Shown here: piece after piece, positions 58,121-64,000 of the stretch | Numbering within the stretch: the stretch's first letter is position 1 | Layout of the letters: each line of letters opens with the position of its first letter | DNA from: Thiosocius teredinicola | Lineage (GTDB): Bacteria; Pseudomonadota; Gammaproteobacteria; Chromatiales; Chromatiaceae | Direction: 5' to 3' | DNA length: 64,000 nt | Assembly (NCBI RefSeq): GCF_002009425.1 | Contig: NZ_CP019936.1 | Location: forward strand, 1,163,001-1,227,000 | Position numbers and translations under genes: made by a program | The notes under the pieces: generated by a model | Seen by the model: the letters and a program-made list of their open reading frames with translations, nothing else | Told to the model about the DNA's origin: nothing | Databases searched by the model: none

Positions 58121-58302
58121 GCGTCTAACTCCATCGCTGGGATTTCAGCCCGGGACGAACATGTTAACCCCAGAGCCCGGCAGAAAGACCCGCGGTCGTT
58201 CAGTTTTGTTTCAGCTCGCGGGGCTAGCCTGACAACCGTGGTAGAGGAGCGCAGCTGCGCGACCTCCTTTTGATTCGGCATGGGTAGTGAGGCAACGAGA
58301 TT

Positions 58303-58836
58303 ATGCAGACAACTTCGCAAAAGATCCGGGTATGGGATCCGTTTATTCGCGTCTTCCACTGGTCGCTGGTGCTGGCCTATGCCGTCGCCTGGGCAAGCGC
58401 CGAAGAATGGAACCTGCTGCACGAGCGCGTCGGCTATTACATACTGGCGCTCGTCGGACTGCGCATCGTGTGGGGTTTGATCGGTTCCAAACATGCGCGC
58501 TTCACGGATTTCGTTGCCGGGCCGTCGCGCCTGGTCGACTATCTTCGTTCGCTGCGCGCAGGAAGGGCAAAACACTACCTTGGACATAACCCGGCGGGCG
58601 GTTTGATGGTGTTGTTGCTGATCGCAAGCCTGCTGGCCACCGGTGTAACCGGCTGGATGATGCAAGGTGGTGACCACGAAGTGTGGGAAGATGTTCACGA
58701 AGGCATGGCCAATCTGAGCCTGTTGTTGGTTCTGGTGCATGTTACGGGTGTCGTGGTCTCGAGCCGCCTGCATGGTGAGAACCTGGTGAAGGCGATGATC
58801 AGTGGCAACAAGGTGCGGGAGAATGTCGATGTCTGA
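58303..58836 (+). CDS. Cytochrome b561-type membrane protein
   Basis: 177 residues with four hydrophobic segments. Haem-ligand histidines are likely in VFHWSLVLAYAVAWASAEEW, WEDVHEGMANLSLLLVLVHV and the HERVGYYILALVGLRIVWGL region. This is the small quinol-oxidising cytochrome b/b6 family often linked to PepSY-type proteins. It starts a four-gene run with overlapping or near-abutting genes. Confidence 0.9.
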   Translation: MQTTSQKIRVWDPFIRVFHWSLVLAYAVAWASAEEWNLLHERVGYYILALVGLRIVWGLIGSKHARFTDFVAGPSRLVDYLRSLRAGRAKHYLGHNPAGGLMVLLLIASLLATGVTGWMMQGGDHEVWEDVHEGMANLSLLLVLVHVTGVVVSSRLHGENLVKAMISGNKVRENVDV

Positions 58837-59161
58837 GAACGCTTACTTCAAAACCGCATGGTTGTTCGTCGGCATCGTGTTGGCGATCGCCATAGCGCTG
58901 TTCGCCGGTGGACTGCCCGCGTCGGCTTCGGACGACCACGAAGACATCCGCCAGCTGCGTGACGACGGCAAGGTGCTGCCACTGTCGACACTGTTGGCCC
59001 GCGACGACCTGCGTGGACTGCGCATACTCGAGGCCGAGCTGGAACGCGAGGACAGCATGCTCGTCTATGAGCTCGAGGTGCTCGACGACGATGGCCGGGT
59101 CAGCGAGCGTCACTACGACGCACGCAGTGGGGAACTGCTGAAACAGGAAAGGGACGACTGA
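58829..59161 (+). CDS. Exported PepSY-like protein
   Basis: 110 residues from ATG 58829, chosen for the GGGAGA eight bases upstream over ATG 58823. Signal-anchor FKTAWLFVGIVLAIAIALF. The mature PepSY-like domain DDGKVLPLSTLLARDDLRGL...DSMLVYELEVLDDDGRVSER follows, ending with YDARSGELLKQERDD, the usual PepSY ending. It overlaps the cytochrome gene. PepSY proteins often sit beside PhoP/QseB-type systems. Confidence 0.82.
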   Translation: MSENAYFKTAWLFVGIVLAIAIALFAGGLPASASDDHEDIRQLRDDGKVLPLSTLLARDDLRGLRILEAELEREDSMLVYELEVLDDDGRVSERHYDARSGELLKQERDD

Positions 59162-59162
59162 G

Positions 59163-59828
59163 GTGCACATTCTGCTGGTCGAGGATGACCGCGAGCTGGC
59201 CGAAGGTGTTGCCGGTGACCTGCGCAAAGCAGGGTTCGCCGTCGATATCGCCGACAACGGTGTCGACGCCGAGTACCTGGGGCGCGAGCAACTCTTCGAT
59301 GCGGTCGTGCTCGACCTCGGCCTGCCGGGCAAACCGGGCCTGGACGTGTTGGCGGCGTGGCGCAAAGACGGTATCGCCACTCCGGTACTGATCCTGACGG
59401 CGCGCGACTCGTGGAACGAACGGGTAACCGGATTGCGTGCCGGTGCCGATGACTATCTGGGCAAACCGTTCCACGTCGAAGAGCTGCTGGCGCGATTGGA
59501 TGCGCTGCTGCGTCGTAGTACGGGCAGGGCCGCACCGGGGCTGGAAGTGGCGGGGCTCGTACTGGATGAAGAACGGCAGCGCGTACGACGTGCCGACGGC
59601 CTCGAGGTCGTACTCACAGCCACCGAGTTTCGCCTGCTGCGCTATCTGATGATGCATCCGGACCGCCTGTTGTCGAAGAGCCGACTGACCGACCATGTCT
59701 ACGAAGGCGATGCCGACCGCGACAGTAACGTGATCGAGGTCTATGTCAGTCGACTGCGCGACAAGCTTGGGCACGACGTGATCGAAACGCGGCGGGGACA
59801 GGGCTACGTGCTGCGGAGTCGCGGCTGA
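59163..59828 (+). CDS. OmpR-family response regulator
   Basis: 221 residues, GTG start at 59163. Receiver: VEDDRELAEGV (acidic pocket), phosphoacceptor Asp in VVLDLGLPGKPGLDVL, Thr in LILTARD, Lys in LGKPF. Winged helix: VVLTATEFRLLRYLMMHPDR...SNVIEVYVSRLRDKLG and GQGYVLRS. It is in the QseB/PhoP branch. The kinase follows with its start overlapping the last base. Confidence 0.94.
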   Translation: MHILLVEDDRELAEGVAGDLRKAGFAVDIADNGVDAEYLGREQLFDAVVLDLGLPGKPGLDVLAAWRKDGIATPVLILTARDSWNERVTGLRAGADDYLGKPFHVEELLARLDALLRRSTGRAAPGLEVAGLVLDEERQRVRRADGLEVVLTATEFRLLRYLMMHPDRLLSKSRLTDHVYEGDADRDSNVIEVYVSRLRDKLGHDVIETRRGQGYVLRSRG

Positions 59829-61153
59829 TGTCACTCGAACGCCGCCTGATGCTGGCGCTGGTCGCGGCGTTGGTGTTGGTATTTGCCGGTTTGTTCTGGG
59901 GTTCGGTGACCGTTGTTCGGTCGATCAGCGAAGCCTACATACTGACCCGCCTGGAACACGATGCCGAGGCCCTGCTGGCGGCCGTTGGGCCGAACCCGAT
60001 GGGCGTCGTCAAGCTTCGTGAGGGGCGGATCACGCCCATCTATCGCCAACCTTTGTCCGGCCACTACTACGTGGTCACCTGGCCCGATGGCAGCTTGTCC
60101 CGATCGCGTTCATTGTGGGACGAGTCTTTGGATATTCCGCAGGTCTCGACGGGCGACGTCGTGGTCGTCCACCGGCAAGGGCCGGCAGATCAGTTGCTTC
60201 AGATGCGCGTGGCCGGGTACGAAAAAAACGGCCTGCGATTCTCGATTGCGGTCGCCGAAGACCTGACCGCGATGAAAGCCGAGATCGGGCGTTTTCAGCT
60301 TGTCACGCTGGTGGCGCTGGCAGGCGTACTTTTGTTGATCATCGGTGTGCAGCGCATCGCCTTGCGTCGCGGTTTTCGCAGCCTCGATGCGGTGCGTGCA
60401 CAGATGCATGAGATATCCGACGGGGCGCGCCAACGGCTCGAGGCCATGGGGCCGGTCGAGGTGCGACCGTTGACCAGTGAGCTGAACCGGCTGCTCGCCC
60501 AGGTTGAACTGAGGCTGCAGCGGTCGCGTCAGGCCCTGGGAAACCTTGCCCATGCACTCAAAGGTCCGCTGAGCGTGCTGACCCGCACTATCGATGCATT
60601 GCCGGTGGATGCCGCCGAGCGTGGGCGGCTCAACACCCAATTGACGCGTGTACAGACCTTGATCGACCGTGAGCTCAAGCGCGCGCGGTTTGCCGGCGAG
60701 GGTGTCGGGCAGTTTTTCAACCCGCGTGAACAGCTTCCGGAACTGATCGAGGCGTTGCAGCAGATGTACCGCGAGCGTGATCTCGACATCGTGCATGGCG
60801 AACTGCCTGCAGGCCGCCTGCCGTTCGATCACGAAGACATGCTGGAACTGCTCGGCAACCTGATGGACAACGCCTGCAAGTGGGCCAAGCAGCGCGTCGA
60901 GGTTCAATTGACGCGCGGTGCTGATCTGCAGGTGCGTGTCGCTGACGACGGACCGGGGGTGACGAGCGATCAGTACGACAAGTTGATGCGCCGTGGTGGC
61001 CGACTCGATGAACAGGAGGCCGGGCACGGTCTCGGGCTGGCGATTGTGAAGGATCTCGTCAGCGACTATGGCGGAGAGATGACGTTCGCCAAGTCGGCGC
61101 TGGGCGGCTTGGAGGTGAGCGTTACCCTGCCGTTACCGACCGGTTCGCGGTGA
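59828..61153 (+). CDS. Sensor histidine kinase, PhoQ/QseC-like
   Basis: 441 residues. TM1 (LMLALVAALVLVFAGLFWG), a periplasmic sensor to about residue 150, TM2 (LVTLVALAGVLLLIIGVQ), a HAMP-like linker, then an unusual H-box LGNLAHALKGPLSVLTRTID. The ATP site contains LLGNLMDNACKWAKQRVEVQ (N), DDGPGVTSDQYD (G1) and GHGLGLAIVKDLVSDYGG (G2). The phosphoacceptor His in the NLAHALKGPL motif is PhoQ-like. It is coupled to the upstream response regulator. Confidence 0.93.
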   Translation: MSLERRLMLALVAALVLVFAGLFWGSVTVVRSISEAYILTRLEHDAEALLAAVGPNPMGVVKLREGRITPIYRQPLSGHYYVVTWPDGSLSRSRSLWDESLDIPQVSTGDVVVVHRQGPADQLLQMRVAGYEKNGLRFSIAVAEDLTAMKAEIGRFQLVTLVALAGVLLLIIGVQRIALRRGFRSLDAVRAQMHEISDGARQRLEAMGPVEVRPLTSELNRLLAQVELRLQRSRQALGNLAHALKGPLSVLTRTIDALPVDAAERGRLNTQLTRVQTLIDRELKRARFAGEGVGQFFNPREQLPELIEALQQMYRERDLDIVHGELPAGRLPFDHEDMLELLGNLMDNACKWAKQRVEVQLTRGADLQVRVADDGPGVTSDQYDKLMRRGGRLDEQEAGHGLGLAIVKDLVSDYGGEMTFAKSALGGLEVSVTLPLPTGSR

Positions 61154-61312
61154 AGGGCGACTGAGCCCCGGCGCGCAATGGATTACGCGTTTTCAGTGTC
61201 GATTCAGCTTGCCGGCATATCTTGATAGTCAAGGAAGGGAAGGGAATCCATGACGGGCCGTGTCGACCAGGGATGTTCGAAAGCCGCCGGCCACTGAATG
61301 AGGAATGCCGCC

Positions 61313-61678
61313 ATGTTAAGCAAAAAACTTCTGGTCACCGCCCTTGGGCTGACACTGGCTGCCGGAGCAGCCGTCGCAGCAGAGGGTACGTACGATAGCG
61401 ACGACTATGCGCGTCGGGGCCCACTGCCGTTCGAGGCCTATGACTTGAACGGCGACGGCCAGGTAACGGCCCAGGAACACGAGCGTGTTCGGGCGCAGCG
61501 CCGTGAGACCCGTGCGCAACAGGGATATCCGATGCGCAACGCACCGAACGCCCCGCGTTTCGAGCAGATCGACCGCGACGGTGATGGCGCGTTGAACCGC
61601 AGGGAAATGTCGGAGTGGCAGCTGCAACGTCAGCAGCAGCGTCGTCCGATGGGTGGCGGAGGCCGTTGGGCCCAGTAA
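61313..61678 (+). CDS. Exported EF-hand calcium-binding protein
   Basis: 121 residues. ATG 61313 with AGGA at 61301-61304 is chosen over ATG 61298. Signal peptide KKLLVTALGLTLAAGAAVAA. Two EF-hand-like loops, DLNGDGQVTAQE and DRDGDGALNRRE, both with all calcium-ligand positions. The ending is QQRRPMGGGGRWAQ. Periplasmic or surface calcium binding is inferred. It lies 159 bases after the kinase and could be its target or ligand partner. Confidence 0.82.
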   Translation: MLSKKLLVTALGLTLAAGAAVAAEGTYDSDDYARRGPLPFEAYDLNGDGQVTAQEHERVRAQRRETRAQQGYPMRNAPNAPRFEQIDRDGDGALNRREMSEWQLQRQQQRRPMGGGGRWAQ

Positions 61679-61685
61679 CCACCCG

Positions 61686-61755
61686 ACGTGGCAGGTAGTC
61701 TGCCGAGTGCATGCCACGTAAAAGCGTCAGGCGGAAGCGGTCAGCTCCCGCCTGA
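61686..61755. repeat. Two successive hairpins between convergent genes
   Basis: ACGTGGCA (61686-61693) pairs with TGCCACGT (61712-61719), and TCAGGCGG (61727-61734) with CCGCCTGA (61748-61755). Neither has a T-tract, so if they act as terminators, they do so weakly; a bidirectional role between the EF-hand gene and the 78-residue gene is possible. Confidence 0.4.
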
Positions 61756-61761
61756 TGTCGT

Positions 61762-61998
61762 TCAACCGTGGGTGCCGGTTCGCAGTATCTCGTCTTGTCG
61801 GTACGCAGGGTCTACCCAGCAACGGGGCAGGCTCTCGTTCGAACAGAACACCAGGTCGACCTTGTCGAAGGCCTGCGGGTCGGGCATCTCTTCACCCGCG
61901 TTGTAGCGGCCGACGATCGCATGCTGAAACGGATCGAACAGCATCGTGGTGTCCAAAACTTCAACCAATTCACCGGTTTTGCGTTCTTTCAGAAACAT
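61762..61998 (-). CDS. Small conserved-looking protein, unknown function
   Basis: 78 residues from ATG 61998 with AGGAGGT six bases upstream, a strong ribosome binding site. MFLKERKTGELVEVLDTTML, FDPFQHAIVGRYNAGEEMPD and VFCSNESLPRCWVDPAYRQD suggest a compact soluble domain with two cysteines. I recall similar short proteins in sulfur-oxidising gammaproteobacteria, but cannot name the family. Codon use is regular, supporting a real gene. Confidence 0.72.
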   Translation of the reverse strand: MFLKERKTGELVEVLDTTMLFDPFQHAIVGRYNAGEEMPDPQAFDKVDLVFCSNESLPRCWVDPAYRQDEILRTGTHG

Positions 61999-62219
61999 GT
62001 TGCACCTCCTGTTTGCGTGTAAGGAGAGACACACGGTGTGCTCAAAGTATGGTTCACGGTGGCGGCAATGCAATCGAACGGAGGACAGCCTACGCGGATT
62101 TGCTGACATGTTTTTGCGTCTTCGCCTGTCTCTTATGTCAACGGTGGCCGCGACGCGGCAATGTGTCCGCGATCGGTGCCGCCGTCACCGTCACATCAAA
62201 CAACCCCAGGTGGATTAGC

Positions 62220-62945
62220 GTGGAGATAAACCGCAATGCCCTCATCGTCGGCGCCAGTTCGGGGATCGGCTGGGAACTGGCCAGGTTGCTGCACGCACGC
62301 GGATACCGCTGCTGCGTCGCAGCACGCCGCTTGGGCCGTCTGCGTACCCTGCAGCAGGCGCTTGGCGGTCAAACCCTGGCCCGCGAGTTGGATATCAACG
62401 ACGCAGGCTGCGCGATGCAGGTGTGCGAGGCGTTGATCGAAGAGATGGGAGGCCTCGACCTGGTGGTGATTGCCAGCGGGGTGGGCGATATCAACCCGGC
62501 GCTGTCCTGGTCGACCGAAGCGCTGTGCATTCAAACAAACGTGACGGGATTCGCCGCCGTGGCCAACGTCGCGATCCGCCATTTCGAGAACAGCGGCAGG
62601 GGACACTTGGTCGGCATTTCGTCGATTGCGGCACTGCGCGGCAGCAAATCCGCGCCGGCCTACAGCGCCTCAAAAGCCTTCATGTCGAACTACCTGGAGG
62701 GGCTGAGACAGCGCGTGTCGCGCTTCGGGGACGCGATTGCCGTCACCGACGTCAGGCCCGGTTTCGTCGACACAGCGATGGCCAAGGGTGAGAACCAGTT
62801 CTGGGTCACGCCTGCCGATCGCGCTGCGTCGCAGATTGCCGATGCTATCGAGGCGCGCAGAGCCGTGGTCTACGTGAGCCGGCGTTGGCGCCTGATAGCC
62901 TGGTTGCTGAAGTTTGTCCCCGAGGCGATCTATCGGCGGCTGTAG
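62220..62945 (+). CDS. Short-chain dehydrogenase/reductase
   Basis: 241 residues from GTG 62220 (VEINRNALIVGASSGIGWEL). The cofactor loop is GASSGIGWEL, then the NNAG-like VVIASGVGDIN (variant), catalytic Ser in ISSIAALRGS, Tyr and Lys in YSASKAFMSNY, and the late PGFVDTAMA. The substrate is unknown. The AGGTGG (62209-62214) is the likely ribosome binding site. Confidence 0.88.
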   Translation: MEINRNALIVGASSGIGWELARLLHARGYRCCVAARRLGRLRTLQQALGGQTLARELDINDAGCAMQVCEALIEEMGGLDLVVIASGVGDINPALSWSTEALCIQTNVTGFAAVANVAIRHFENSGRGHLVGISSIAALRGSKSAPAYSASKAFMSNYLEGLRQRVSRFGDAIAVTDVRPGFVDTAMAKGENQFWVTPADRAASQIADAIEARRAVVYVSRRWRLIAWLLKFVPEAIYRRL

Positions 62946-63229
62946 CGGAACGAGGGCCGGATTCGTGCCAAGCCGGAACTACATTTGTGCGCGGCAGGGT
63001 GGCGACGTAAGCATTCAGTTCTCCTCACTATTGCCGTTATCGAATCGGAGGGGGCGAGGTCGTGCATCTCGCGCCAATGAACCTTTTTCCTGAAGTGCCG
63101 ACAAGGTAAGTACCTAGAACAAATAGCAGTGAGTGCCGTGAGCCCCGGGGCGGCGCAGCAGGTGGGCGGCTCAGCCGTTCGCTATCGCGCAACTGTTTCG
63201 ATGCAATGCGTCGCCGTAATTGATCGCTG

Positions 63230-64000
63230 ATGACGACAATGGATATTCCCGGTTTTCGCATAACAAGACTGATCGCCGAAGGCGGCATGGCCACGGTATT
63301 CCTGGCGATTCAGGAATCGCTGAATCGCAAGGTGGCGTTGAAGGTTCTCAAGAAGTTCGAGAGAGCCGACCAGTCTGAGCGGTTCATCAACGAAGGCCGC
63401 ATCATCGCTTCGTTGCGGCATCCCAACGTTATTACGATACACGACATCGGTCGCGTCGAATCCTGGCACTACATCGCCATGGAGTACCTGGAGGGTGGCG
63501 ATCTCGAAGGCCGGATTAGGGCCGGCATGAGCGCAGCAGAGGCGATGGCGCTGACCACGAAGATCGCGCAGTGCCTGGAGTTCATCCACAGCCAGGGTGT
63601 TGTTCACCGCGACATCAAGCCGGCGAACATCCTGTTCGACAGCGACGGTAATCCGATACTCACCGATTTCGGCATCGCCAAGCATCTCGATCAGGACAGC
63701 AACCTGACCATGGACGGTACCGCCATGGGAAGCCCGGACTACCTGAGTCCGGAACAGGCGCAGTGTAAGGAACTCGATGGAAGGACGGACATCTACAGCC
63801 TCGGTGTCGTCCTGCATGAGATGTTGACCGGTAAGAAACCCTATCGGCGCGACTCTTACATTGAGGCCGTTATGGCGCATATCACTGCGCCGATCCCGGC
63901 ATTGCCGACCGCGCTGGAAGGGTATCAGCGTCTGCTCGACCGAATGATCGCAAAAGATCCGAACGATCGGTTCGCATCGGCGCGCGAACTCGTCGCCTTT
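63230..64000 (+). CDS. Serine/threonine protein kinase, 3' end beyond the window
   Basis: 257 residues are visible and the frame is still open at base 64000. Glycine loop IAEGGMATVFLA, Lys in KVALKVLKKF, Glu in FINEGRIIASLRHPNV, catalytic VHRDIKPANILFD, LTDFGIAKHLD, activation segment MGSPDYLSPEQA and DGRTDIYSLGVVLHEMLTG. This is a Hanks-type PknB-like kinase. What follows (often TM and sensor domains) cannot be seen. The other start candidate at 63239 is also ATG. Confidence 0.92.
   Translation, partial: MTTMDIPGFRITRLIAEGGMATVFLAIQESLNRKVALKVLKKFERADQSERFINEGRIIASLRHPNVITIHDIGRVESWHYIAMEYLEGGDLEGRIRAGMSAAEAMALTTKIAQCLEFIHSQGVVHRDIKPANILFDSDGNPILTDFGIAKHLDQDSNLTMDGTAMGSPDYLSPEQAQCKELDGRTDIYSLGVVLHEMLTGKKPYRRDSYIEAVMAHITAPIPALPTALEGYQRLLDRMIAKDPNDRFASARELVAF

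Overview
The window is GC-rich chromosomal DNA of a gammaproteobacterium, most likely a sulfur-oxidising (Chromatiales-like) bacterium. Pointers are the gene order glyA-nrdR-ribD-ribE-(...)-ribBA-ribH-nusB-thiL-pgpA, gammaproteobacterial-type PurL, EttA, ParC/ParE and MsrPQ, a small Gly/Asn/Tyr-rich exported protein resembling sulfur globule proteins, a SelD fused to a sulfide:quinone/NADH dehydrogenase-like flavoprotein, and several c-type and b-type cytochromes. No species can be named from the sequence alone. Both ends cut genes: purL lacks its N-terminus at base 1 and a Ser/Thr protein kinase runs off base 64000.

Layout. 1-8.2 kb: purL, slyX, a membrane-spermidine-synthase fusion, an unknown protein, and msrP-msrQ (periplasmic methionine sulfoxide repair). 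8.2-11.7 kb: a looser, accessory-looking stretch with a decayed RAYT transposase fragment, a methyltransferase/phosphotransferase pair behind its own sigma70-type promoter, an orphan membrane protein and a candidate small RNA. 11.7-17.8 kb: GNAT, DUF815 ATPase, sulfur globule-like protein, ettA, degenerate GGDEF protein, methyltransferase, folD. 17.9-18.6 kb: tRNA-Pro, tRNA-Arg and tRNA-His. Between the first two lies a duplicated tRNA-Pro tail and a tandem array of hairpins with AGGA loops, the most unusual structure in the window. 18.8-28.4 kb: the C1/riboflavin/NusB/ThiL/PgpA block, interrupted by a reverse-strand patatin phospholipase and class II aldolase. 28.4-33.2 kb: folE2, xseB-ispA, a CNP1-like exported protein, parE.

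33.3-41.5 kb: a dihaem cytochrome c with a DUF302 tail plus a DUF302 protein; a periplasmic phosphate-binding-like protein, a porin-like protein and a membrane GGDEF-EAL protein that look like one operon; then the flavoprotein-SelD fusion. 41.5-49.3 kb: mixed housekeeping and signalling genes (UbiE-like methyltransferase, exported metal hydrolase, HDOD protein, AAC(6')-like acetyltransferase, metallo-beta-lactamase-fold hydrolase, TauE/SafE exporter, PII protein, sirtuin). 49.4-52.25 kb: a small accessory insertion bearing a truncated conserved ORF at its left edge, a PEP-CTERM protein and a dead IS5-family element. 52.6-61.7 kb: parC, a lipoprotein, signal peptidase I, an ABC-2 exporter, and a cytochrome b561/PepSY-like/two-component operon with an EF-hand protein behind it. 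61.8-64 kb: a 78-residue conserved-looking protein, an SDR oxidoreductase and the partial kinase.

Functional threads: riboflavin synthesis is nearly complete, but the RibA half of RibBA lacks its zinc cysteines, so GTP cyclohydrolase II must be elsewhere. One-carbon/folate genes (glyA, folD, folE2, purL) recur. Envelope redox maintenance (MsrPQ, cytochromes, DUF302) and c-di-GMP signalling (one intact GGDEF-EAL, one degenerate GGDEF, one HDOD) are prominent.
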